This document shows positions 27,327 through 35,237 of a DNA stretch of 64,000 bases, one piece after another. Source of the DNA: Vibrio diabolicus. Lineage in GTDB: Bacteria; Pseudomonadota; Gammaproteobacteria; Enterobacterales; Vibrionaceae. A model generated the notes under the pieces. That model made no database searches and was not told the origin of the DNA. It saw only the letters and a list, made by a program, of their open reading frames with translations. Position 1 is the first letter of the stretch, and each line of letters opens with the position of its first letter. The DNA is taken from NCBI GenBank assembly GCA_001048675.1, contig CCKK01000003.1, positions 124,001 to 188,000 of the forward strand, given 5' to 3'. A program made the translations under genes and the position numbers.

Positions 27327-28385
27327 TTATAGGTAGTAACGAGCACCTATCGCCCATTTGTCATCAGTTTCACGACCATGGTCATCATTTAGGTCAAACT
27401 GGTAACCCGCGTAACCAACAAATTTAGGCGTGAAGTTGTACTCTGCCTGCAGTGCCATTTCCTCACGAGCGGTTTCTGTTTTAGAGTTTTTGAACTCTTT
27501 ACCTTCAACCATCTCGTAGTTAACGCTCAAGTTTAAACTGTTCGCTAGAGCGTATGCGATGATCGCTTCGTACGCATCACTTTCCGCCAAACGGTCGCCA
27601 TTTACACTGAAGTTCATATTTTCATTTGAACCATATACCGCGGCAAGGAACAGACCTTGGCCGTAAGCGCCGTAAGATGCAGACACAACATGTGATTCCG
27701 CGGTGTGTTTACCTGTGTAAGCAGGGTGTTGGAAGTCACCACCGTTGTATGAGTAGCCAATTTTCGCGCCCATGATTGCGTAAGAAAGCGCAACTTGCAT
27801 GCGGTCATCGTATTTAAGACCACCAGTGATAGTACCTGCGTCGTTACGCGTGTATTCATCATTTGCGCCTTGCCATCCAAGACCAACGTTAATTGCACCT
27901 GCTTCGCCTAAATCAAAGCCATTTCGATAAGACAGCATTTTATCCGCACGACCTGTGCCTAGGTTTCCGTGATCGTCGTAAATGAAGTCATTCGCAAACG
28001 CAATTGGCATATCCGCGATGCCTGCTACATCATAGTAAGGTGACCATTGCGTACCACCTACTGCACGACCGTAAACCTCATGTGTTAAACCTAAGTAACC
28101 TAGACGAGTTTTAAACGACTCTTCACCGCCATCTAAGTAGTTTAGAGCCCATTCACCACGTGCGTCTGCGGTGAAGCCATTGCCTAAATCTTGTGTCGCA
28201 GAGATATTGATACGAGGAGAGTTAGTGCCAACATCCGTGTCACCTTGCTCTGAACCATTTAAGTTAACAGAAACGTGGCCGCCCATCGAAAATGTTGTGC
28301 CATCGTTATTATAAAGTTCCACTGCCACTGCTTGAGTGCCGAAAGTTGCTGCTGCGATTGCCGCTGCTAATAATTTTTTATTCAT
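27327..28385 (-). CDS. Gram-negative porin, OmpU-like
   Basis: 352 residues from ATG 28383-28385 (MNKKLLAAAIAAATFG), a start that gives a clean signal peptide cleaved after QAVA; an upstream ATG at 28397 only adds MDLE. The mature protein begins VELYNNDGTTFSMGGHVSV, has alternating strand pattern and ends in aromatic YYL, typical of 16-strand general porins (porin family 4 type in Vibrio, with OmpU). It is divergent from a second porin at 28996; both share the 'YxNDGT..xxGG' N-terminal motif. Expression is probably controlled by ToxR or envelope regulators, but no site was proven. Confidence 0.92.
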   Translation of the reverse strand: MNKKLLAAAIAAATFGTQAVAVELYNNDGTTFSMGGHVSVNLNGSEQGDTDVGTNSPRINISATQDLGNGFTADARGEWALNYLDGGEESFKTRLGYLGLTHEVYGRAVGGTQWSPYYDVAGIADMPIAFANDFIYDDHGNLGTGRADKMLSYRNGFDLGEAGAINVGLGWQGANDEYTRNDAGTITGGLKYDDRMQVALSYAIMGAKIGYSYNGGDFQHPAYTGKHTAESHVVSASYGAYGQGLFLAAVYGSNENMNFSVNGDRLAESDAYEAIIAYALANSLNLSVNYEMVEGKEFKNSKTETAREEMALQAEYNFTPKFVGYAGYQFDLNDDHGRETDDKWAIGARYYL

Positions 28386-28995
28386 TTCTAAATCCATTAC
28401 TTATTAGTTGGTTAGTCAGTTTTAGACCCAGCTCTGATTCACTTTCGTAAAACGAAATGATGAACACAGAAAGGAATACAAAGGCCCTCTGGGGCATCTT
28501 TTCCGCCAGAATGGATTTACCTTTGTGTAACAACTGCCGACACTTTATTTGATTAGTTCCTGATAACCGAGTGAAAAATTCTCAGCAAAAAACTAAAAAG
28601 CAAACGTTTACTTATCCGAAAAAAAATCCAGGCGCAAAAACCTTACAAAAAGAAATGCTTTAACGAGATAGTGCTCACAAATACTTGATGAACCCCAATT
28701 TTTGAAAATAACTTTCCCGTCAAAATGAAATATTTACTTACATTTTGGAACAAAAATAGGTTCAGGAACTTTTTGAAAAAAGCACGGTCTCCAATAGAAG
28801 GCAGAAAAACCTCAAAAAAGATAAAACCTTTCTTTTTATAAAAGATATAAGAAGGGGCACTTATTCTCGCCAGCAATAAAAGTGCAATCAAATCATAACT
28901 TAACAGAAATCTATCTTTCATTTTCAGCGTTTACCTTAGCGTCATCAACACATCGGGCAAGAAAGCCCATCGATTACAACTAGGGTAATAAGAAA
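28386..28995. other. Long AT-rich region between divergent porin genes
   Basis: 610 bp with promoters of both porin genes. At 28476-28521, within the leader of the minus-strand porin, TACAAAGG pairs with CCTTTGTGTA about 27 bases later and encloses a smaller TCTGG/CCAGA stem, so the leader could fold into an imperfect hairpin. A 92-codon minus-strand frame (28643-28921) is low in complexity and Phe-rich and is not called as a gene. The rest shows nothing clear. Confidence 0.4.
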
Positions 28996-29967
28996 ATGAA
29001 AAAGGCAGCACTAACTACTGCAATTCTTACAGCATTGGTATCAGCACCATCATTCGCAGCAACAGTATACAAAAACGACGGTACTGAATTAAAAGTTGGC
29101 GGCCGCGTTGAGTTCCGTGGTGACTTCATCGGTTCAGGTGGTGCTGAAGTTGAAGGCTCAATGGAAGATAAAAGCCGCGCTCGTCTTAATCTAAAAGGTA
29201 AAACGGACATCGGCAATGGCCTTTCTGCATTCGGTGTTTACGAAGCCGAGCAAAAAACGGGCAAGAGTGAATTCAAAAACCGCTACATGTATGCAGGTGT
29301 CGACTCTGATATCGGTGCTTTCTCTGTAGGTCGTCAAGACATGGCTGCAGTCATCATCTCTGACATGACGGATATCACTGAGTTCTCTGGTGTTCAGCAA
29401 GTTATCGATTCCTCTTCTGATAAGCAAGACAGCGTTTTCGCATACCGTGGTGCGTTTGATGCACTACAACTGCAAGCAACCTACCAAGCAAACTCTAGTG
29501 ATAACGAAGATAAATACGGCATCTCTGGAATGTACTCACTGCCAATGGGCCTAGACCTCGGTCTTGCATATTCTGGTGGCGACGTAGATAAAGACAACTC
29601 TGAAGATCAAATTCTAGGTGGTATCGCCTACTCGATGGATAACCTATACCTAGCAGGTACTTACTCTCAAGGTTCCTTGACTGACGCTGAAGACTTTACG
29701 GCTTACGAGTTAGTAGCAAGCTACAAAGTAGCGAGCAAAGTGACGCTTGCTGCTCTATACACAGCTCAAGAAAATGATCCAGACAACGGTTCAAAATACG
29801 ACACCGTTGAAGGTATCGAGCTTGTTGGTTACTACAAACTAAACAGCAACTTCCGTACTTACCTGTCTTACTACATCAACCAACTTGACGAAGCAAAAGA
29901 TGCAACAACAGGTCTAGTAACAGAAGGCGAAGATACACTGCGCCTAGGCGTACGTTACGATTTCTAA
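28996..29967 (+). CDS. Gram-negative porin, second of a divergent pair
   Basis: 323 residues. Signal peptide MKKAALTTAILTALVSAPSFA, mature start ATVYKNDGTELKVGGRVEF, many strand repeats and a C-terminal RYDF typical of porins. It resembles OmpU/OmpC-type porins of Vibrio but is shorter than its divergent neighbour and shares only the N-terminal motif. Codon use is strongly biased towards optimal codons (many GGT, GAA, AAC, CTA), suggesting high expression. AGGG lies before the ATG. A strong terminator follows (29997-30024). Confidence 0.92.
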   Translation: MKKAALTTAILTALVSAPSFAATVYKNDGTELKVGGRVEFRGDFIGSGGAEVEGSMEDKSRARLNLKGKTDIGNGLSAFGVYEAEQKTGKSEFKNRYMYAGVDSDIGAFSVGRQDMAAVIISDMTDITEFSGVQQVIDSSSDKQDSVFAYRGAFDALQLQATYQANSSDNEDKYGISGMYSLPMGLDLGLAYSGGDVDKDNSEDQILGGIAYSMDNLYLAGTYSQGSLTDAEDFTAYELVASYKVASKVTLAALYTAQENDPDNGSKYDTVEGIELVGYYKLNSNFRTYLSYYINQLDEAKDATTGLVTEGEDTLRLGVRYDF

Positions 29968-29996
29968 TTCACTCTTGTCCTAAGAGCGAGTCCACT

Positions 29997-30024
29997 TGGC
30001 CAGCACCTTTACTGGCCATTTTTT
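29997..30024 (+). terminator. Terminator of the second porin gene
   Basis: 7-bp GC-rich stem 29997-30003/30012-30018 with 8-nt loop and six T residues. Confidence 0.88.
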
Positions 30025-30131
30025 GTGTAACCCAAGATAACTCAATAAGTTTTCACACTATCCAAGCATCGCTCAGCAATGAAAAAGGAGCGTAGCGACT
30101 CATACTTCTGCCCTCTTTTAATGCGATTTGT

Positions 30132-30144
30132 CACTAAGTTAGTG
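30132..30144. promoter_or_regulatory. Possible enhancer palindrome for the sigma-54 promoter
   Basis: CACTAA-G-TTAGTG is a perfect 6-bp inverted repeat centred near 30138, about 96 bp before the predicted start at 30234. Position and symmetry suit an enhancer-binding-protein site. No specific activator is recognised. Confidence 0.3.
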
Positions 30145-30207
30145 CATTTCTCCTAATAGCCAACCGAACTAAAACAAAAATCCCATTAAAATCAAATAAA
30201 TAAAAAT

Positions 30208-30222
30208 TGGCACGCGTTCTGC
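30208..30222 (+). promoter_or_regulatory. Sigma-54 promoter
   Basis: TTGGCACGCGTTCTGCA has the GG at 30209-30210 and GC at 30221-30222 with exactly 10 bases between, and the full TTGGCACG -24 box; only one base of the TTGC -12 box differs. Predicted start is about 30234. It faces the terminated short transcript at 30234-30336. Confidence 0.65.
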
Positions 30223-30233
30223 AATACTAATTA

Positions 30234-30336
30234 TGCAAATGCATGGCAGCGTTTGTGCTTCTCGTTCTTTGTACCTGTTATAACAGGCACGTCCTTTGAA
30301 TTGGTAATGTCGCCTCCCTCTGGGAGGCATTTTTTT
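30234..30336 (+). ncRNA. Candidate sigma-54-dependent small RNA
   Basis: A ~100-nt transcript is predicted between a sigma-54 promoter and an intrinsic terminator (stem GCCTCCC/GGGAGGC at 30312-30318/30322-30328, then seven T). It holds an internal hairpin with a perfect palindrome CCTGTTATAACAGG at 30274-30287 and an unpaired U-rich stretch between. No open frame with a ribosome site lies inside. The pattern is that of a Hfq-type trans-acting small RNA, but the sequence is not a Qrr RNA (no Qrr core seen). The alternative is a terminated leader of the EamA gene that begins 63 bases downstream. Confidence 0.5.
30312..30336 (+). terminator. Terminator of the candidate small RNA
   Basis: 7-bp stem with a TCT loop and seven T residues (30330-30336). 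It lies between the porin and the EamA gene, well after the porin's own terminator, so it must end a separate transcript. Confidence 0.88.
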
Positions 30337-30398
30337 ATTGGCGCGAAAAACAATAGGACGTATGATCCCGCCACCTCTATCAAACTGGAATTTTTCAA

Positions 30399-31289
30399 TT
30401 GAATCATCATCCTGTTCAAGGTGCGTCCTGGATGCTAACAGCTGGCTTGGCATTCGCCATAGTGAACAGCTTCGCCCAAATTGCTAGCATCAACTTTGGT
30501 GTCTCTTCCACCACATTCGCGTTATTCCAATACGCTATTGCCTTATTTGTCATTCTGCCCTATCTGCGTACACTTGGAATTAGACGCTCACTAAGAACCC
30601 AACACTTTGGTTGGCATGCCTTCCGTATTTTTCTCTCTGTTATCGGGATTCAGCTTTGGCTTTGGGCACTCGCTTATCCAGTTCCGATTTGGCAAGGCAT
30701 TGCGCTGCTGATGACCTCTCCATTATTTGCAACGGTTGGATCTGGCTTGTTACTCAAAGAGAAGGTAGGTACTGCACGCTGGTTAGCAACATTAACAGGG
30801 TTTGTTGGTGCTATGATCATTCTTGAGCCGTGGGCAGATTCATTTACATGGGCGACCCTGCTTCCTGTTGGCGCCGCATTTTTCTGGGCAGCGTATTCTC
30901 TGATGGTAAAGAAAATGTCGGTCAACGATCCGCCCTCAACCATGGTTGTCTATTTATTACTGCTGATAACGCCGTTTAATATCTTATTGGCAATACCGAC
31001 ATTTACGATGCCAAATACCTGGACGATATGGGGCGTACTTTTAGCCGCAGGCGCGCTTACTGCACTCGCTCAATGGGCTATCGTTAAAGCATATGCAGTA
31101 GCAGACGCCTCGTTTGTGCAACCATTTGATCACGCAAAACTGCCTTTGAATGTCGTTGCTGGCTGGTTGGTGTTTGGCTGGGTACCACCTGGTCGTTTAT
31201 GGCTAGGCGCCGCGATTATTATTGCCTCCATTGCGTTTATTACGCACTGGGAAGCGAAAAAGACAAAGCTAGTTGAAAGAAAAGTCTAA
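30399..31289 (+). CDS. EamA/DMT family transporter
   Basis: 296 residues from a TTG start with TGGAA nine bases before it; the next Met (30432) would remove part of the first helix. Ten helices in two EamA repeats are visible, the first ending with the KEKVGTARWLATLTGFVGAMII motif and the second with GWVPPGRLWLGAAIIIASIAFI. Drug/metabolite transporters of this kind usually export amino acids, nucleobases or S-adenosylmethionine-like compounds. The substrate is unknown. The gene lies right behind the candidate small RNA terminator, so readthrough could link their expression. Confidence 0.88.
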   Translation: MNHHPVQGASWMLTAGLAFAIVNSFAQIASINFGVSSTTFALFQYAIALFVILPYLRTLGIRRSLRTQHFGWHAFRIFLSVIGIQLWLWALAYPVPIWQGIALLMTSPLFATVGSGLLLKEKVGTARWLATLTGFVGAMIILEPWADSFTWATLLPVGAAFFWAAYSLMVKKMSVNDPPSTMVVYLLLLITPFNILLAIPTFTMPNTWTIWGVLLAAGALTALAQWAIVKAYAVADASFVQPFDHAKLPLNVVAGWLVFGWVPPGRLWLGAAIIIASIAFITHWEAKKTKLVERKV

Positions 31290-31333
31290 TTTCAAGGTTC
31301 TATATTTTCAGGAAAGGAAATGAGGAACACCAT

Positions 31334-31948
31334 ATGAGTCAACCAATCAAAATTACACTGTACCGCTGGGCTGGTAGTTGGGGTCCATTCAAAGTCAATA
31401 TTCCTTGTGGTGAATGTACGTTAACTAAAGATATTTTGACGGATACTTTTAAAAACGAACTCGCTGATGTCCCCGTTGAACTGGAAGTAAAAGATTGGTT
31501 ATCACATTGGTGGGAACCATTAAAAGCAGGGGCCTGGCATGCACCGATTCTTCTTGTCGAAGGAAAAGTGGTCAGCCAAGGGGAAGCGCTAAACCGGGGC
31601 GTGCTTGTGCAATCAGTTATCGCTGAATGGGTCAAACGCGATGAGCTAAAAGGCAACATTGTTTATGGTAAAGCCACCTGCCCTTACTGTGTCAAAGCGA
31701 AACAACTACTTGACGATGCTGATGTTCAATACGAGTATCATGACGTGGTTAAAGACAGCGCTGCTTTGTATCGCATGATCCCCGAAGTAAAGGCCATCAT
31801 TGGAGAAAAAACGCCGGTAACAGTGCCGCAGATCTGGTTGGATGGAAAGTATGTTGGAGGCGCTGACGATTTAGAAAAGTGGTTAGCAGCAAAGGGGCTA
31901 GATAAAGTGCCTAACAATGTCGTGGAGATACCAAGCCAATCCGCTTAG
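31334..31948 (+). CDS. Double thioredoxin-fold protein with C-terminal glutaredoxin
   Basis: 204 residues. The first half (about 5-95) is a thioredoxin-like domain with CGEC (NIPCGECTLTKD, residues 24-27 Cys pair) and the cis-proline region HAPILLVEGKVVSQGEAL. The second half (about 108-190) is a classic glutaredoxin: ATCPYCVKAKQLLDD (CPYC), TVPQIWLDGKYVGGADDL. Fusion of two redox modules suggests intramolecular electron transfer. No signal peptide, so cytoplasmic. It is separated from the EamA gene by 44 bases and may be co-transcribed. Similar proteins occur widely in Vibrio and Shewanella, as far as I recall. Confidence 0.9.
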   Translation: MSQPIKITLYRWAGSWGPFKVNIPCGECTLTKDILTDTFKNELADVPVELEVKDWLSHWWEPLKAGAWHAPILLVEGKVVSQGEALNRGVLVQSVIAEWVKRDELKGNIVYGKATCPYCVKAKQLLDDADVQYEYHDVVKDSAALYRMIPEVKAIIGEKTPVTVPQIWLDGKYVGGADDLEKWLAAKGLDKVPNNVVEIPSQSA

Positions 31949-32040
31949 CGTTTGATTCAAATGCCATCCGTCTTTGAGTAGTGGTTTACCAATGTTGTTC
32001 AATATGTAGGCTGCAACTAAAAACAAGACAGATAAAAGCA

Positions 32041-32071
32041 AAAAGCCCTGATTCTTCAATCAGGGCTTTTT
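32041..32071. terminator. Bidirectional terminator between convergent genes
   Basis: Perfect 13-bp stem 32041-32053/32058-32070 with loop CTTC and A/T flanks. It lies between the glutaredoxin gene (plus) and the 44-codon gene (minus), four bases after the stop of the latter. Confidence 0.93.
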
Positions 32072-32074
32072 AAA

Positions 32075-32209
32075 TTATTTCGCCAGTTTTTTCATAACAC
32101 GAGCAAAAACAGAAGCTTTTTTCTTCTTCGCTTTGCCGTAAAGCGCTTTGTGCATCGCGTCTTTTGCAATCATCTGGCCAATATAAGCACCACCAAGTTC
32201 GTTACCCAT
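32075..32209 (-). CDS. Small basic protein, 44 residues
   Basis: A short gene: ATG 32207-32209 to TAA 32075-32077, 44 codons. AGGAGAAGG, a nearly ideal ribosome site, precedes the ATG at proper spacing, and a strong terminator begins directly after the stop. The product starts MGNELGGAYIGQMIAKDA and ends in a lysine-rich tail (KAKKKKASVFARVMKKLAK), giving a very basic C-terminal half. No family is recognised. The basic tail could bind RNA, ribosomes or acidic membranes; this is speculation. Confidence 0.75.
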   Translation of the reverse strand: MGNELGGAYIGQMIAKDAMHKALYGKAKKKKASVFARVMKKLAK

Positions 32210-32342
32210 GACCTTCTCCTGAATGTATTGACTTAAATATGTTGTAATTTTACACCACTATTAGATAAAAACAAGACTAATGTCACATTTATTTTGTAAT
32301 TAACTTTCAGGTTGGTTCTGATTACTTTTTCGAAACGGGCGC

Positions 32343-32690
32343 CTATCGCTTAGGTTGCTGGTATGTTTTACCCGCTGCGACGTACGTATCTTTTTGTTTG
32401 ATTTCAAAGAATGTTTCAAAGAACCACGCAGCAAATTTGATCAAGTGATCGCCTTCATTCATGACGTGCTCCACGTATTCTTGCTCTTCTCCGGACTCGT
32501 CTTCTTGAGTGGTAATATGGTAAATACGTTTCTCGCCATCAACTTCTGCAAGACCAAACTGACCCGTTAGGGATTGTGCCGCTTGTGCAACTTCTTCTTC
32601 CTCACACGCCTTCAAGACTTCGAGTGCCTTTGGCATGCTTTCTTGCTGAGTAATTTCTTTTACCAGTGTTTCAAATTCGTTTTGTTGCAT
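32343..32690 (-). CDS. Acidic hypothetical protein
   Basis: 115 residues, not recognised. It is acidic in its first 80 residues (clusters EEEE, EDESGEEQE) with a later FAAWFFETFFEIKQKD helix and a short basic tail. It has one cysteine and no signal peptide. A clean start (ATG 32688-32690 with AGGTGAAAG before it) and codon use like its neighbours support a real gene. It lies alone on the minus strand. Confidence 0.7.
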   Translation of the reverse strand: MQQNEFETLVKEITQQESMPKALEVLKACEEEEVAQAAQSLTGQFGLAEVDGEKRIYHITTQEDESGEEQEYVEHVMNEGDHLIKFAAWFFETFFEIKQKDTYVAAGKTYQQPKR

Positions 32691-32868
32691 TCTTTCACCT
32701 AACGATTAGAGATCGGATAGTCATTTGGGCAGAAATGTATCCCCAAGCTTGAGAGGAGCATCAGGTATTGCCCTCTTCCTCTCAAACTGAGTCATTCAAT
32801 ATACACAATGATCCTGACTTAATTTAGCAGCGCATTTTAGAAAGCTGCCTCTTTCGTTGCAAGTATAT

Positions 32869-34062
32869 TCAGGTGGAAGTTTCTGCTTGAATCGTCCCTT
32901 TGGGTACTTTACGAAATTGACTCAATGCAAGCACACAGCAAGAAAGTAACGCAATAAACAAATAAAACACCCCAAGCTGGTTTTGATTCGTGACCCAAGA
33001 ATCTACCAAGTATCCGCCAAACAACCCGGCTAAACACATTTGAATTGATCCAGATAGCGCAGAAACCGCTCCGGCCTGTTGCTTATGTGGCGACAGCAAC
33101 AAACTAATTGATACCGGAAACGACATGCCTTGGGCAAAACTTAAACACGTAAATGCCACTAGTAATGAAAATACACTGAAGGGTGTAACCAACAATATGA
33201 AGCCAGCAATAGCAACAATCGCGAAACTCATCAGCAAGATTTGCTGAGCTTTGTAACGAGCGTTGATCAAATTAAGCACCAAGCTGCCCGTCAGCAAACC
33301 AACTGACGGTATGATCATCAAAGAACCGTAATCTGCCGCCGTTAAGCCTAACTCTTGTTGCATTAAAAATGGATACAAGGAAAGCGTTACCAGAGCCGAT
33401 AAATAACTAAGCCAGTTGTAGCTCGCACTACCAATCACTTGAGTATTCGTTAACAGGCGCAAATAATTTGCACTCACCTGGCCTACTTTAAATTTTCGCT
33501 TCGGGTAAGGCAGCGTTTCTGGCAGCACCAATAAACCAAGCGTAAAAATAGCCATTAAGTAAATCAGCACAAACACGAAGACAGCATGCCAACTCAGGTG
33601 AAAAGCAATCCAGCCACCAAACAGTGGAGCAATAATTGGCATCACAGATGCCGTGACTGAAATATAAGATAGCGCTTTGGTTAATTGCATACCGTCATAA
33701 CTGTCACGCAATACGGAGCGACCAAGCACCGAGGCACTGCCCGCTCCCAAACCTTGAAGTAACCGCCCCGCTTCAAGAGCAATAATGTTGTCCGAAAAGG
33801 CGATACAAATAACCGTACCAACTAGGTACACACTTTGGCCCAGAATAAATACTGGTCGACGACCAATCGCATCAGACAATGGGCCATAAAAAAGCTGAGA
33901 GATACCGAAACCAACGAGAAATAGTGTGACGAGATTCTGAATCGAATGTTGCGGCAAATTCAAGTCATGACCAATCAATGGCAAAGAAGGAAGATAAATA
34001 CTAACGCCAACTTGGCCTGTGGCAATGATCATCATCGCTAATAACAATGGTGTTTTACGCAA
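32869..34062 (-). CDS. Bcr/CflA family multidrug efflux MFS transporter
   Basis: 397 residues, twelve predicted helices. MFS motif A appears as YGPLSDAIGRRPVFILG (about 60-76) and the following LLQGLGAGSASVLGRSVLRD is typical of the Bcr/CflA branch (drug:H+ antiport 1). Family members export bicyclomycin, chloramphenicol, sulfonamides or other small compounds. It is divergent from a LysR-type gene (34168-35055) over a short intergenic region, which suggests that this regulator controls it. Confidence 0.94.
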   Translation of the reverse strand: MRKTPLLLAMMIIATGQVGVSIYLPSLPLIGHDLNLPQHSIQNLVTLFLVGFGISQLFYGPLSDAIGRRPVFILGQSVYLVGTVICIAFSDNIIALEAGRLLQGLGAGSASVLGRSVLRDSYDGMQLTKALSYISVTASVMPIIAPLFGGWIAFHLSWHAVFVFVLIYLMAIFTLGLLVLPETLPYPKRKFKVGQVSANYLRLLTNTQVIGSASYNWLSYLSALVTLSLYPFLMQQELGLTAADYGSLMIIPSVGLLTGSLVLNLINARYKAQQILLMSFAIVAIAGFILLVTPFSVFSLLVAFTCLSFAQGMSFPVSISLLLSPHKQQAGAVSALSGSIQMCLAGLFGGYLVDSWVTNQNQLGVFYLFIALLSCCVLALSQFRKVPKGTIQAETST

Positions 34063-34167
34063 ACGTTCCTCCTACTTTGTGACAGATTGATGGCAAACAG
34101 TGTATATTTGATACTCAAAGATGATAATCAGCTAAGTTGGAAAGGAATTAATTCCCAAGGAGACACA

Positions 34168-35055
34168 ATGGACTGGATTCAAAGCGTGAAGAGTTATATT
34201 CGTGTGGTCGAAGAAGGTAGCTTTAATGCAGCAGCGCGGAAACTCAATACCACCAGCTCAGCTATCAGTAAACGAGTTCAATGGCTAGAAGATAAAATTG
34301 GCGTTCAGTTACTTAAACGCACGACCCGCTCTATTAGCCAAACCGAAGCTGGTGCGCTGTTTTATCAACGAGCAAAAAATCAGTTGGATTCATGGCAATC
34401 AGTATTAGATGAAACTCGCTCAGTCAATCAATCACCAGCGGGGTTATTGAAAATTGGCGCGACACTGGCGGTTGGTTCTAAGTTTTTGGTGCATTACCTA
34501 GATGATTTTCTTGAGAAATATCCAGACATCACGCTTCAATTAACGACAACGCTACCAGGCCAATTGCCAGAGCTAAGCTTAGACCTGTTTATTAGCCGGG
34601 AATTAGAGCAACTTAATTCACTAAGTTTCAAAGCCACCGCACTTTTCGAACATAAAGCCCAGTTTTACGCCGCACCTAGTTACCTAAAAAAATACGGGAC
34701 ACCACAATGCGTTGAGGATCTGACAGAGCATAATGTCCTGATTTGGGGTGAAAAGCCCTCACGAGAAATCAAAACCAATCGAGGCAAACGTATCAGCTTG
34801 TCCGGTAACTTTGCCACGACCAATCCAGAAGCACTATTTCATGGTGCCAAAAGAGGCATGGGTATTCTGATGACGAATAACGTCATGATCAAAGATGATC
34901 TCAAATCCGGAGCTTTAGTGCCTATCTTGCCCGATATCACGGCGGATAAAGCCACTGTATATGCCTACTATCCAAAGCTGGATTATCAACATACCCGGAC
35001 TAAGCTGTTCCTCGATTATCTCAAATCGCGATTAGAAGAGGAGAAGCGTGCTTAG
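34168..35055 (+). CDS. LysR family transcriptional regulator
   Basis: 295 residues from ATG 34168, preceded by AAGGAG seven bases upstream; the open frame to 34087 is not used. The N-terminal helix-turn-helix (about 1-60) contains VEEGSFNAAARKLNTTSSAISKRVQWLEDKIG, and the C-terminal periplasmic-binding-like effector domain follows (about 90-290). LysR regulators usually act on a divergent gene, here the Bcr/CflA efflux pump. No effector can be assigned. Confidence 0.94.
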   Translation: MDWIQSVKSYIRVVEEGSFNAAARKLNTTSSAISKRVQWLEDKIGVQLLKRTTRSISQTEAGALFYQRAKNQLDSWQSVLDETRSVNQSPAGLLKIGATLAVGSKFLVHYLDDFLEKYPDITLQLTTTLPGQLPELSLDLFISRELEQLNSLSFKATALFEHKAQFYAAPSYLKKYGTPQCVEDLTEHNVLIWGEKPSREIKTNRGKRISLSGNFATTNPEALFHGAKRGMGILMTNNVMIKDDLKSGALVPILPDITADKATVYAYYPKLDYQHTRTKLFLDYLKSRLEEEKRA

Positions 35056-35237
35056 CTTGAATTTCTAGCGCTATATATCGATGAGGTTCAAGCATAAAAA
35101 CATGAAAATAATGATTTGTTCGTTCACAAAATTTGAAAAATTCGCCTTAGTAACCGATAGTTTATTTGATGCATATCAAATAATAATTCTTCGTGTCTCA
35201 CACGATATGGTAATCACAACGCTAGGTGAAATGCTCA

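Noticed and set aside
28643..28921. 92-codon minus-strand frame between the porins
   Set aside because: Low complexity, Phe/Leu/Lys rich as expected of AT-rich DNA, with a poor ribosome site.
30169..30453. 94-codon minus-strand frame opposite the candidate small RNA and EamA start
   Set aside because: It runs through a terminator and a gene start on the other strand and has no resemblance to a protein family.
32749..32785. 9-bp inverted repeat (TTGAGAGGA/TCCTCTCAA) after the Bcr/CflA gene
   Set aside because: Loop of 19 nt and no T-tract on either strand; not called a terminator.
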